Assembly: GCA_038873195.1 (NCBI GenBank)
Contig: JAVZEV010000002.1
Location: 62,001 to 126,000, forward strand
Length of the DNA stretch: 64,000 bases
Origin: Candidatus Bathyarchaeia archaeon
GTDB taxonomy: Archaea > Thermoproteota > Bathyarchaeia > Bathyarchaeales > Bathycorpusculaceae
Reading direction: 5' to 3'
Under the pieces are notes generated by a model. The model ran no database searches and was not told the DNA's origin. It saw nothing but the letters and a program-made list of their open reading frames with translations. Shown one piece after another: positions 8,153 through 16,832 of the stretch; position 1 is the first letter of the stretch; every line of letters starts with the position of its first letter. Both the position numbers and the translations under genes were made by a program.

Positions 8153-9058
8153 ATGAGTAAATACGATAAAGATGCCCTTGAAAAGCTTCAGCTTTCTGGA
8201 AAAATTCTCCGCGAAACACGAGAGGAAATGAGAAGTTTCGTTCGCGAAGACATGCCTATAATAGAAATCTGCGAGAGAGCCGAAGCGCTTATACGAGAAA
8301 AAGGTGGAAAACCAGCGTTTCCATGCAATGTTTCAGTGAACGAAATAGCTGCACATTATACGTCACCGCCAAACGACACCGCAAAAATTCCAAAAAACTC
8401 TATTGTCAAAGTTGACATTGGCGCTCACGTGGACGGTTACGTAACTGACACCGCATTCACAGTATCCTTTAACCCAGAACATGAAATTCTTGTAGAAACG
8501 GCTGAACAAGCCTTGAAAGCGGCTATAGACAACATTCGCCCAGAAATACCCACTTCAAAATTAGGCGAAATCATCGAAAAAACCATAAAATCACGCGGCT
8601 TAAAACCAGTCTCAAACCTAACGGGGCACTCAGTAGGACGATACTTGGTGCATGCTGGCACTTCTGTGCCGAATGTTTCACAGTTGTCTTTTTCAAAAAT
8701 CAAGTTAGGAGGAGTTTACGCTATTGAACCCTTCGTGACTTTACCAGACGCTGTGGGACGCGTTGAAGATGGCGATGAAGCCACAATCTTCCGTTTTCTT
8801 AAAGCTAAATCTGTAAAAAACCCGTATGCAAAAGAGCTTATGAAGTATATCGAGGAAAACTTCAGAACCTTGCCCTTCGCTGAACGCTGGTTGGAAGGTG
8901 TGGTGCCAAATGAGCATCATCGAGACGCGTTTCGAGAATTATTAGCTTCAAAAGCAATCATGAGCTATCCAATTTTTGTTGAAATAAGCAGAAAACCCGT
9001 GGCTCAAGCAGAACACACCGTCTTAATAGTGCAAGAAGGCTGCGTCGTCCTAACCTAA
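8153..9058 (+). CDS. map: Methionine aminopeptidase, type II
   Basis: Removes N-terminal methionine from nascent proteins using two metal ions. About 301 residues, the archaeal type II length. The pita-bread core includes PAFPCNVSVNEIAAH, the first ligand pair in KVDIGAHVDGYVTDTAFT, the type II insertion after about residue 200, the histidine ligand in NLTGHSVGRY and the glutamates in AIEPFVTLP and AEHTVLIV. ATG at 8153 is preferred; an in-frame GTG at 8144 is the alternative. CTTTTAAAT at 8102-8110 is a plausible box A. It converges on the zinc-ribbon gene with a 4-base overlap. Confidence 0.93.
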   Translation: MSKYDKDALEKLQLSGKILRETREEMRSFVREDMPIIEICERAEALIREKGGKPAFPCNVSVNEIAAHYTSPPNDTAKIPKNSIVKVDIGAHVDGYVTDTAFTVSFNPEHEILVETAEQALKAAIDNIRPEIPTSKLGEIIEKTIKSRGLKPVSNLTGHSVGRYLVHAGTSVPNVSQLSFSKIKLGGVYAIEPFVTLPDAVGRVEDGDEATIFRFLKAKSVKNPYAKELMKYIEENFRTLPFAERWLEGVVPNEHHRDAFRELLASKAIMSYPIFVEISRKPVAQAEHTVLIVQEGCVVLT

Positions 9059-9456
9059 GGACTCAATTTTTCTTTGACTTCCCTATAAATTGCCGTTATC
9101 AACATTTTGTCATTACATTTTTGGCAAGGCTCAACTTCTTTGAAGATGTAATCGCCACGCTGAAATTCTCTTACACTTTTGAAACCGCACTTTCGACATT
9201 CAATTGTAGTCGTCACGGGCGGAATCTCAATTTTTAAGCGCATGATTCGTCTTCTTGTCTGAAACAGCACGTATGTAGATAAAGCTACTCCCAAGAAACC
9301 CACTAATAAGAAGTATCCAGCTAAAACTTCGTTGCCGCTTCCAAAATAGGCAAGCGCAACCATTAACGCGCTCAAAGACAACGCTAATCCTATAAAGATT
9401 ATTACCAACACAAACGATGAAATTTTAGTTGACGAGTTTTGTGGTGTTCTACTCAT
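9055..9456 (-). CDS. Two-TM protein with C-terminal zinc ribbon
   Basis: About 133 residues. Two hydrophobic segments follow a short polar N-terminus (VLVIIFIGLALSLSALMVAL, then VLAGYFLLVGFLGVALSTYV). The soluble tail has two CxxC pairs, CRKCGF and CQKCND, about 20 residues apart, a classic zinc ribbon. ATG at 9456 is chosen because GAGGAGG lies 8 bases upstream. That site is inside the end of the upstream DUF1512 gene, whose stop is 13 bases before this start, so the two are very likely co-translated. I do not recognise a named family. Confidence 0.7.
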   Translation of the reverse strand: MSRTPQNSSTKISSFVLVIIFIGLALSLSALMVALAYFGSGNEVLAGYFLLVGFLGVALSTYVLFQTRRRIMRLKIEIPPVTTTIECRKCGFKSVREFQRGDYIFKEVEPCQKCNDKMLITAIYREVKEKLSP

Positions 9457-9469
9457 TCCATTTGCCTCC

Positions 9470-10609
9470 TCACTGCCCAATGCCTATCGTGTTACCGACA
9501 CCCGCAATTATCACCTTGTCACCCTCTTTGGTCTTCTCCAAAATGACCTGCTTTATTCTCTCAATAGTCTTATCCACCGCGTCAAAGATTTCCTTGCGCA
9601 TGGGCGAAACTGCATCGCCAATGTCCTCTTTGACTATTACTGCATTTATTGGTATTCGATACTTCAAAAGTGACTCTTCGATTTTGAACTGGTCAACGCC
9701 TGGTCCGCCTATCGCCGCGCCGACTCCTTCAGCAACTTCGCCGATTTCTTCGCCTTCAAGCTTCATGGCAGCATCAATCATTATTACTGTGGCAATCTTT
9801 CCTTCATTCTCTTCAATAACCGTTCTTATTCCATCTCCAATTTTGCCAACGTTTCCACCTGGTCCCTCAGCTTTTATCACATAGGCTGTGCGTCCTTCTA
9901 TCGGCACGGTCGCGACAACACAATCCTTAGGTATTTTCCTTTTCTCATGTCCATACATGAGTTTTGCAGCCACTAATGCGCCGGCGCCGTCGCCGATTGG
10001 TTGTCCGTAAGCGAATGCTTTTAACGCGCTTGCGTAGGCTTCTGCTTCTCGCATGACGAGGGGCAGTATCATTTGCAACTGCATTATAATGTAGAGGCTA
10101 AGCGTCTTTTTGCCAAGCAAGTAATAGTGCCTTATCACCTTGTAAATGTAGTTTAACGCCATTGCCGCTTCAAGAGTGTTTTCTAAATTGTTAACTTGCG
10201 TCTCGTCTGCAGCGGGAGCCATAAACTTCACTTCGTCTTTAAACCGGACATCCCTAACGTCAAGTATGTGCTCAAGCTTCCAAACAACACCTGCTGGGTC
10301 AAGACTTTGAGGCGATATTGTGAAGTACTCTAGAAATCTGTCAACCCTCACGGTTGGGTCCACTTGCGGTTTTCCAATCTCCTTTATTGTTTCTATCGCG
10401 GTTTTTCGTCCTTCATCCTTTATGTACTTCAATTTATAAAGTGACCCTTCAACTTCCCTAATCATAACATACATTTGAATTCTCTGTCCATAAAAAATGA
10501 AAATTATGAAGACGACATAGAAAAGTATGTTAAGAATCCAGGAGAACTCTCCAAACGGTTCCTGCGCAACCGTATTTTGAAGACTGGAAATCACTGCGAA
10601 TATGTTCAC
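9470..10609 (-). CDS. DUF1512-type archaeal membrane-anchored protein
   Basis: About 379 residues. One hydrophobic segment near the N-terminus (ILNILFYVVFIIFIFYGQ) is followed by a long soluble part. The middle has IMQLQMILPLVMREAEAYA and YGQPIGDGAGALVAAKLM, and a Gly-rich C-terminal region has AEGPGGNVGKIGDG and IGGPGVDQF. This arrangement matches the archaeal DUF1512 family as I remember it; function unknown. I prefer GTG at 10609: GGTGA lies 4 bases upstream and a box A at 10645-10655 predicts a start near 10624. An in-frame TTG at 10672 would lie upstream of that promoter. It forms a pair with the zinc-ribbon membrane protein. Confidence 0.65.
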   Translation of the reverse strand: MNIFAVISSLQNTVAQEPFGEFSWILNILFYVVFIIFIFYGQRIQMYVMIREVEGSLYKLKYIKDEGRKTAIETIKEIGKPQVDPTVRVDRFLEYFTISPQSLDPAGVVWKLEHILDVRDVRFKDEVKFMAPAADETQVNNLENTLEAAMALNYIYKVIRHYYLLGKKTLSLYIIMQLQMILPLVMREAEAYASALKAFAYGQPIGDGAGALVAAKLMYGHEKRKIPKDCVVATVPIEGRTAYVIKAEGPGGNVGKIGDGIRTVIEENEGKIATVIMIDAAMKLEGEEIGEVAEGVGAAIGGPGVDQFKIEESLLKYRIPINAVIVKEDIGDAVSPMRKEIFDAVDKTIERIKQVILEKTKEGDKVIIAGVGNTIGIGQ

Positions 10610-10644
10610 ATGCTCACCTTTCGAAAAGACTAACAAACGCTTAG

Positions 10645-10655
10645 TTATAAATTTT
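10645..10655 (-). promoter_or_regulatory. Box A candidate for the DUF1512 gene
   Basis: AAAATTTATAA on the minus strand, about 41 bases before the GTG start at 10609. It implies a transcript start near 10624 and a short leader carrying GGTGA. This is the main reason for preferring the GTG start. Confidence 0.45.
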
Positions 10656-10700
10656 AGGTAATTCTCCTCCAAATTAACAGATTAAATTATAAAAGGGGCA

Positions 10701-10813
10701 GCCAGCTTTCCCGGGTTCGCGTGGCCTAAGACCACACTACAGCCGAGAACGGAGCGCGGTTTAACTTCCGAGTTCGGAATGGGATCGGGTGGGTCCCGCG
10801 CCCTATGACCGGC
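10701..10813 (-). rRNA. rrf: 5S ribosomal RNA
   Basis: The minus strand carries the conserved 5S core: CCGAACTCGGAAGTTAAAC in loop B/helix III, then the helix IV/V region. The 5' GCCGGT and 3' GCTGGC ends pair as helix I with one G-U. Length about 113-115 nt. A T-rich stretch (CCCCTTTTATAATTT) directly follows the 3' end and probably terminates transcription. No 16S or 23S sequence is nearby, so it is a solitary 5S gene between protein genes, as in many archaea. End positions are accurate to a few bases. Confidence 0.93.
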
Positions 10814-10867
10814 AAACCCCAGAATACACGTTAAGCTTATGCTCATTAACTTTTCGCTTTTGACAGG

Positions 10868-11797
10868 CTAACTTTCTTCTTTTCGTATGGCTTCCCAGAT
10901 GCCGAATCCGCCTACAGTTTCGGGGCGTTCGACAGGATTGTACCATGTTTTCTTCGTGCCAATTTTTGCCCGCATTTTCCACCCGAAAGATTTGGGTTCT
11001 TTCTCTATTGCTTGCAAAATTGCTTCGATCTTTTTGGTTATTTCTTGTCGATCTTTTTCCTCGATTTTTTTGGGGTCGATGTCTGCTTCTGGTCCGAGTT
11101 TGTCTATTTCTGTTAAGAATTTTTTGAGGTTTTTTAGGTTGGTTGTGGCTGTGTACCAGAATCCCCAGTCTTGTGACAGGGTTTTGGCTATGTACGCAGA
11201 GTCTATGCATTCTTTTTCGCTTTTTTCTTTAACCTCATGTGCTTTCAACAAGAGTAAGCAGTCTTTTAGGTCTTTAATGCTGAAGGCTTCCCACATCTGT
11301 ATTTTTTCAAGAAGCATGTCTGTTGCCGTGATTGTTGGGTATTCCAGTTCAAGTCTTCCTTTGAAGTCTATTGGGTGGTTTGCCACCATTAGTTTGTCGA
11401 AGAAAACGTCAACGTAAAACCAGCCTTTGGGATGGTAATATATTTGTCTGTCAGAAGCTGCTGAAGAGAGTGTTGCTCTTCGTTTTGCGTAGCCGATTTC
11501 TCCAAAAAATTCTTTCACTTTCTCTCTATGCTTGCCATAGGACATGAAGTCTATGTCGCTGTATTCTTGACCTTGGACAACGCCTGTTCCAACTCTTCCC
11601 AGCTTGATTGTAAAGTCTCTGAAACGTCGGCAGCGTATGGCTATTCCTAACCCGCCCATAATTCTTAATGGTATGCCTTTTTGGTTGGCTTTCTCAACTA
11701 TCGTTTCTGCTTCTTGCATGAAAACTTCGGTTGGAACTACATCTTTCCATTCTGCTGGTAATTCTCTTTTAATTTCCTTGTCCAATAGCCAAGCCAT
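10868..11797 (-). CDS. Nucleotidyltransferase-fold protein (AbiEii-like layout), copy 1
   Basis: 309 residues. The N-terminal half shows a minimal nucleotidyltransferase pattern: MGGLGIAIRC (G-G helix N-cap) at about 48-57, then EYSDIDF with the DxD metal pair, then a third acidic position in FYVDVFFDKL. It continues with TATDMLLEKIQMWEAFSIKDLKDCLLLL, the helical pattern that follows the core in AbiEii/AbiGii-like enzymes. The C-terminus is Lys/Glu-rich helical. Substrate unknown. It lies 12 bases after the metallophosphoesterase gene and is probably co-transcribed with it. A second protein with the same logic lies at 15568-16686. Confidence 0.65.
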   Translation of the reverse strand: MAWLLDKEIKRELPAEWKDVVPTEVFMQEAETIVEKANQKGIPLRIMGGLGIAIRCRRFRDFTIKLGRVGTGVVQGQEYSDIDFMSYGKHREKVKEFFGEIGYAKRRATLSSAASDRQIYYHPKGWFYVDVFFDKLMVANHPIDFKGRLELEYPTITATDMLLEKIQMWEAFSIKDLKDCLLLLKAHEVKEKSEKECIDSAYIAKTLSQDWGFWYTATTNLKNLKKFLTEIDKLGPEADIDPKKIEEKDRQEITKKIEAILQAIEKEPKSFGWKMRAKIGTKKTWYNPVERPETVGGFGIWEAIRKEES

Positions 11798-11809
11798 TAG
11801 GCGCTGCCT

Positions 11810-12784
11810 CTAACCTTCTATTCTCTGCAGCCTAGTTAGCTTGTCTCCTTTAAATTCTATAAAGAACGCTCGTATTATTCCTTCGGCGTATTCGCTTCCC
11901 GGGTTAACGCAGTGTGTCCTGCCTATTTTTATGCAACCCGCAGATTCATGTATGTGACCATGTAAGCCCAAGAAGGGCTGATATTTTTCTATCATTTTCC
12001 GTACAGCCTTTGAGCCTACTGGAACCATCACAACGCTTCCGCTCCGTATGATTGGATTCAAATCCTTATCCAACAGTGGCGCTTCGTCTATTTTGGATTC
12101 AAACGGCGGAGCATGAAAGTTGAATATAGCGTTTTTCACGTCTGTCAACTGAGAAATGTATTTTTCAAGTCTTTCTTCAAGCTTGTCTTCTTCCTCTTCG
12201 CGTGCCGTTTTCCATGGACTGGGGTTAACCCAACCGCAGCTTACCATCTCGTGAGATTCGTCTATTTTGATTACTTTGCCTTCTCCGTTGATTACGCTCT
12301 TGTGTTTTTCGATTAATTCGTCCACTGGAAATCTGTCATCATTTCCAGGGCAAACAACCACTTTTGTTTCGCTTGGAACTTTTTCCGGGATGAGGTCGAA
12401 CCATCGTTTCAGCGTTGATATCATAACGCTGTGGAAGACTTCGTCTACTTTTTTGGGGTTTCTAGTCATTTCTTCATATTCACTTTCGTTGGTAACGTGT
12501 GGATAGTAGCCTATTCCCCTAATGTCTTTGAACGCTTTCTCCAAACCAGCAGAGTCTGTAGTGTGGGTTCCACCCATAAGATAATAAGTGTACTTTCCGT
12601 CTTTCTGCTCAACGATCGGAACAATCATTTTTCCAGTTAAATCTCCGCCGCAAATAGCCACATTGACTTTGAGCATGGCAGAAGCGTTTAGGAATTTTCT
12701 CCAAGACCCTTCTGACCCGTGCATGTCTGTGGCAAAAAGTATCTTAGTCGTCTCTTCTTTCTTTCTTCCAAACAGAAAGCTCAA
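11810..12784 (-). CDS. Calcineurin-like metallophosphoesterase
   Basis: 324 residues with the full phosphoesterase signature set: ATDMHGSEGSW (D-x-H), CGGDLTG (G-D), VCPGNDDRF (GND in place of GNH/E), FNFHAPPF (H) and GLHGHIHESAG (GHxH). CVNPGSEY near the end matches the closing GS motif of this class. The substrate is not evident. TTG start (M-S-F-L-F-G). It immediately precedes the nucleotidyltransferase-like gene, and the promoter region is shared divergently with the APC permease. Confidence 0.85.
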   Translation of the reverse strand: MSFLFGRKKEETTKILFATDMHGSEGSWRKFLNASAMLKVNVAICGGDLTGKMIVPIVEQKDGKYTYYLMGGTHTTDSAGLEKAFKDIRGIGYYPHVTNESEYEEMTRNPKKVDEVFHSVMISTLKRWFDLIPEKVPSETKVVVCPGNDDRFPVDELIEKHKSVINGEGKVIKIDESHEMVSCGWVNPSPWKTAREEEEDKLEERLEKYISQLTDVKNAIFNFHAPPFESKIDEAPLLDKDLNPIIRSGSVVMVPVGSKAVRKMIEKYQPFLGLHGHIHESAGCIKIGRTHCVNPGSEYAEGIIRAFFIEFKGDKLTRLQRIEG

Positions 12785-12909
12785 TTACGCATACTCCATC
12801 AAATTCAACGTGTTTTTAATATCGCCGAGTTATTTAAAATATACGTTACCATGGAAAGTTTTAAATGCTCTCAGCATTAAAACATTTGAGATTGGGTGCA
12901 TTATAAAAA

Positions 12910-14619
12910 ATGGCCTCAAGTAAGCCTGGACTTTTTGCTAGGGAAGCAACTGGACTCGTAAGGGAAATCGGCTTTACGTTGGGTGTCATCATAATCCTCA
13001 GCCACGTGGTCGGCTTAGGCTGGCAGAAACGCGCATTCCAATTCACTGGACCGATGCCAATGCCAACAGACATGATGCCACTTGGACTTCCAGCGATATT
13101 CTGGGCATTCCTAATCTGCGGCTTCATCGTGCTTATCACTGGCTACGCAGCGGGCTACGTTGCAGCAGCGATGCCAAGATCGGGTGGTGGCTACGTTACA
13201 ATATCAAGAGTTATACACCCATCGGTAGGCTACATGTCCGGATGGCTAATGTTCCTTGCGGAAGCGTTTAGCTACGGGTTAATCGGCGTTGCGGTTTTTG
13301 AGGGGATTGAAATATTCTTTGGCATCGCAATGGCACCAACCGCTTATGATTTTGGCCCTATCGGACGGTTCCTCGGAGGTCTAGTGATAGTCTGGATATT
13401 TGCTATTATCGCGCTTCTGGGAACAAAACTCTATGGGCGATTAATGGAAGTAATATTCTACATACCCGCAGCAATTACAATAATCTTCTTTGCAATGTGG
13501 ATAGCGGGTGCAATGAACCCTGCCGCTGTCGCAACTGGTGTGGAAAATGTTATGGGGGCCCCTCCAAGCACATTCGTGTCGGTTGCAAATGCCACTGGTA
13601 TGACAGCCAATCCTGTCGGCTTCTTTGATGCTTTCTCAGTTGCGCTTGGTGGAGCCTTTTGGGCGTATATGGGTTGGTACGCAACAACCTTCTTAGCTGG
13701 TGAAGTTAAAGAGGCGAACAAAAAACTTCCTCAAGTGCTTTTGGTTGCTGGTGTTCTCATAATGGTAGTTTATCTGTTGGCTTCATCGCTTTCAGCCATC
13801 GCAGCAATGAATGTGGAGCCTTACACGGATAGTGAAGGGCATCAGTGGAGCTTTTTCCAAGCATACGCTTGGTTAAGTTACCCGCCAAGCAGCCTTAAAG
13901 ATAGTGTTGTAGCCGCTAGAGATGCTGCTATCCCCAATTTCAAGGGTGCATGGAGTACAGGAATTGCATCTATCATTGCTAATGGCATGGGTATAAGCTG
14001 GCTTCCAGCGCTTATAGCAATAGGTGCTGTACTCTGGGTTGCTAACGACATCCCACCATTCCTACTCGTCGCTTCTAGAACCTTCTTCGCCATGTCATTT
14101 GACAGAATGATGCCAGAAAAGTTCTCCTACGTCAGTGAAAGATGGCACGCCCCCGTGTGGGCAATTTTAATCACAGCTATCTTTGCCATTCCAGCATGCA
14201 TGGCAGAGGCTGACTTTCCGGCAGGAGCAACAAGCTATTTGGCTTTTGCAGGTGTCGTTGGAACAGACATATTTGACGCGTTCTTCCTAACAATGTTCTG
14301 TATATCATGCATGTTGCTTCCGCTAGAAAGAAAGGAAATCTACGACCGTGCAGCTGTCAAGCATTCGATAGGTGCAGTTGTCACCTTAGGATTTGTTGCA
14401 ACACTTGGCGGAGCCTTCTGCCTTTACATCTTCATCAAAGAGTCACCGTGGATATGGTCTCTGTTTACAACCGGAGCAGCAACTGCAGACATAATAAGTG
14501 CGATTGGGTTCTTCGGCTGCATAATCGCGGGAATACTGTTGTATATAGGGTTTATGTACCGCAACACAACAAAGGGCGTTGACATGCGGACGCTGTACCT
14601 CAGCATCCCACCAGAATAG
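12910..14619 (+). CDS. APC-family amino acid permease
   Basis: 569 residues, integral membrane, about 12-14 hydrophobic segments. The start reads REIGFTLGVIIILSHVVGLGW, equivalent to the unwound TM1 of APC carriers. RSGGGYVTISRVIHPSVGYMSGW resembles the conserved TM2-TM3 motif. WAYMGWYATTFLAGEVKEANKKLPQ matches the TM6/loop region that carries GE-K in this superfamily. Substrate cannot be read from sequence. ATG at 12910. The gene is divergent from the phosphoesterase and followed by an unknown two-TM gene 52 bases later. Confidence 0.85.
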   Translation: MASSKPGLFAREATGLVREIGFTLGVIIILSHVVGLGWQKRAFQFTGPMPMPTDMMPLGLPAIFWAFLICGFIVLITGYAAGYVAAAMPRSGGGYVTISRVIHPSVGYMSGWLMFLAEAFSYGLIGVAVFEGIEIFFGIAMAPTAYDFGPIGRFLGGLVIVWIFAIIALLGTKLYGRLMEVIFYIPAAITIIFFAMWIAGAMNPAAVATGVENVMGAPPSTFVSVANATGMTANPVGFFDAFSVALGGAFWAYMGWYATTFLAGEVKEANKKLPQVLLVAGVLIMVVYLLASSLSAIAAMNVEPYTDSEGHQWSFFQAYAWLSYPPSSLKDSVVAARDAAIPNFKGAWSTGIASIIANGMGISWLPALIAIGAVLWVANDIPPFLLVASRTFFAMSFDRMMPEKFSYVSERWHAPVWAILITAIFAIPACMAEADFPAGATSYLAFAGVVGTDIFDAFFLTMFCISCMLLPLERKEIYDRAAVKHSIGAVVTLGFVATLGGAFCLYIFIKESPWIWSLFTTGAATADIISAIGFFGCIIAGILLYIGFMYRNTTKGVDMRTLYLSIPPE

Positions 14620-14671
14620 CCTTAAATATCCTCCCTCTTTTTATTTTTACATTGCCATTGGTGCTTAAAAA

Positions 14672-15562
14672 TTGTATGAACTTAACTTTATCGTTGACAT
14701 GGTGGAAGAACAAATAGCTAAAGGACATTTAAGATGGCTAGCTAACTTCAACGAAATCCACAGAGACTATAAACTCGGCAACATAGTTTTTCCAATTTAT
14801 GCTTCAGGGAGCCTTCAGGAGAAAGGATTCTTCCTTTCAAAAATATTCTCAGCCTTGGTGACGCCAAAATACAAGATTAACTTTTTCATTTACACGTCTC
14901 CAACGGTAGATGCCAAATCTTTTAGAGAAATGATTATTTCGTTGAAGAGCAAGTTTGGTGAAGACGAATGGATTTTTCTAGGCTTGGTCCAAAGTCAACC
15001 ATTTGACAAAGCAGTGAAAAATGCAATAAACGATTTGGTTGACAAAAATATTGGTGTTGTCGCCTTTAGTCTTGCATCCAAAGAAAATGTCACATCCAAC
15101 AACGTCCTAGGAAAAGGACTTGCTAAACACCTCAAATTGACAGAGGCAAAGTTTGAAATTTTCGACGTGCCTAACTATATGAAAAGCTTCATTATACTTC
15201 TTGGATTGGGTGTTCTATTTTTAGTGGCTATTGCCCTCGCTGGGTGGCCTCAAGCCATTCATCCTTTAACCCTTCTGGTAGTAACGGGCTTATCTTTAGT
15301 GGGGGGTTACCGTCTTTACAAGAGTAACTACCACACTATTCTTTTGTTGAACAGTCAAGGATTCACCATTCAAGAAGGAAAAACAGTGAGAGAAGGAAAG
15401 TGGTCAAATTTCAAGGAAGCAACAATGTATGTCACTCCAAAACGTGAAGTTTGCATAAAACTATATTCGGAAAAAGAGACCGTGGAGCTGCCGATTTCAA
15501 GAGCGGGAATGTCCCGAAAAGACACCTACAACACAATAAAGCAGCTGATACGCAAGAAATAG
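14672..15562 (+). CDS. Unknown protein with soluble N-domain, TM hairpin and PH-like tail
   Basis: 296 residues. Residues 1-165 are soluble and alternate strands and helices (NFFIYTSPTVDAKSF, WIFLGLVQSQPFD, IGVVAFSLASKEN), Rossmann-like by pattern. Two membrane segments sit at about 172-190 and 196-213, separated by GWPQAIHPL. The last 80 residues (TILLLNSQGFTIQEGK, EATMYVTPKREVCIKLYS) look like a small beta-barrel such as a bacterial PH domain. I do not recognise the family. TTG at 14672 is used. It follows the APC permease co-directionally and converges with the second nucleotidyltransferase-like gene, 5 bases apart. Confidence 0.6.
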   Translation: MYELNFIVDMVEEQIAKGHLRWLANFNEIHRDYKLGNIVFPIYASGSLQEKGFFLSKIFSALVTPKYKINFFIYTSPTVDAKSFREMIISLKSKFGEDEWIFLGLVQSQPFDKAVKNAINDLVDKNIGVVAFSLASKENVTSNNVLGKGLAKHLKLTEAKFEIFDVPNYMKSFIILLGLGVLFLVAIALAGWPQAIHPLTLLVVTGLSLVGGYRLYKSNYHTILLLNSQGFTIQEGKTVREGKWSNFKEATMYVTPKREVCIKLYSEKETVELPISRAGMSRKDTYNTIKQLIRKK

Positions 15563-15567
15563 CCTTA

Positions 15568-16686
15568 CTATTCAATCATTGGTGTTTCCACAGCAGTATT
15601 CCACCATGGCTTGTCCCATTTTTTGTCAACCTTAGGCAAATACTTCAATAACTCGTTTATTCTGTTAGAAATGGTTGCAATGTCACCTTTCTTTAACCAT
15701 CTTTCCATAAGTTCAGTTTTATCCGCCAAGTTCTGAAGATTGAGTGTTACGGTTAACGCGAGTTTCTTATCTCTTTCCAAAGCCTTCCTCATCTTGCTGG
15801 GGCTGATTTCGTCTTTTCCCTCACCTATAGCATGGTCTAAAAAAATTGCGCAGACATCTTTCGCGTCTTTCTCTTCCATTCCCAAAACAATCTTGTCTGA
15901 AGCGTAGTGTTCGTATGGTAAGATTCTGAATTCTTGCTTGTGCTCTTTTAGTAGGTGAGCATCTGACTTTGGATGGTCCATGATGAACTGTGACTTAGAA
16001 AGTATCAAGTTTTCCAAACCGATTGTGCACAAGTTTTCTCTGCAGTTTTCAAAGGAGTCTTTAACTTCTATTCGGTGACGCAAGTCTATATAGTCACAGA
16101 AAATATCGAGAACGGTAACTGTGGGAAGGCCTTCTTCGGTGATGCCGTTTATTGTTCTAATTCGGTATCGCTGACCCTGTCTCATGGCATTGAAAAGCAC
16201 GTCGCCTTTTGTCCGAAAATACTTAAACTGTGTTCCAAAAGCCTTGTTCATGTTCAAAAGAAGCTTGCAAAAGTTCATTCCCTGTTTTTTGGGGATTATA
16301 AAATCTGTATCCTTTATCGCTCGCGCTAATGGACCGCCAGCATTTGCGCTTTTGCAGAGAATTTTGACTGCTGCTCCTCCAAACAGCAAGGCGGGAATAG
16401 GATTGTCGCTGACTTTTTTCTCAAAAGCTTCGGGGTATAACTCGTGAAGTTTAGGCGCGTTTATGGTCGCCCAAAGGGTTACCATGGCGCTTTTTAGTGG
16501 GAAATAGTTGAGGTCGATATAGGAGGGCAAACCTATTTTTTCTCTCAATTCATCTGGGTCAACGTTGGAAGTTAACGGCAAATCCACTTCGTAAGAAGTG
16601 CCGTCTATCTCTTGGTAAAGAACACATTTCTTTCGCGCATATCCGCCTGACTCGTTTCCCGTTATAAATGCCCTCCACAAACACAC
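15568..16686 (-). CDS. Nucleotidyltransferase-fold protein, copy 2
   Basis: 372 residues. PALLFGGAAVKIL (G-G) at about residue 98-110 is followed by AIKDTDFIIPKK, giving the DxD pair, and VLDIFCDYIDLRH supplies a further acidic strand. Then LENLILSKSQF and AKDVCAIFLDHAI repeat the helical layout seen in the protein at 10868-11797, so the two are probably distant relatives. The substrate is unknown. The N-terminal start is uncertain: the frame opens with GTG-TGT-TTG and a GGAGGG follows, so a start a few codons downstream is possible. Its 5' flank faces the tRNA-Trp promoter. Confidence 0.55.
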   Translation of the reverse strand: MCLWRAFITGNESGGYARKKCVLYQEIDGTSYEVDLPLTSNVDPDELREKIGLPSYIDLNYFPLKSAMVTLWATINAPKLHELYPEAFEKKVSDNPIPALLFGGAAVKILCKSANAGGPLARAIKDTDFIIPKKQGMNFCKLLLNMNKAFGTQFKYFRTKGDVLFNAMRQGQRYRIRTINGITEEGLPTVTVLDIFCDYIDLRHRIEVKDSFENCRENLCTIGLENLILSKSQFIMDHPKSDAHLLKEHKQEFRILPYEHYASDKIVLGMEEKDAKDVCAIFLDHAIGEGKDEISPSKMRKALERDKKLALTVTLNLQNLADKTELMERWLKKGDIATISNRINELLKYLPKVDKKWDKPWWNTAVETPMIE

Positions 16687-16832
16687 ACGTTACCAGAATC
16701 AATCATAAATACTTTAAGATAATTAGGCATCAGCACATTTAACACATAGACCTTTCTAACTATTCTAAAAAGAGCGTAGGAATAACGCATATATCTTATC
16801 CTCTACAGTAAATTTAATGCCACAAACACAAC

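Noticed and set aside
10803-11210. 135-aa minus-strand ORF
   Set aside because: It overlaps the 5S rRNA and is a frame shadow of the nucleotidyltransferase-like gene; its composition is low-complexity basic.
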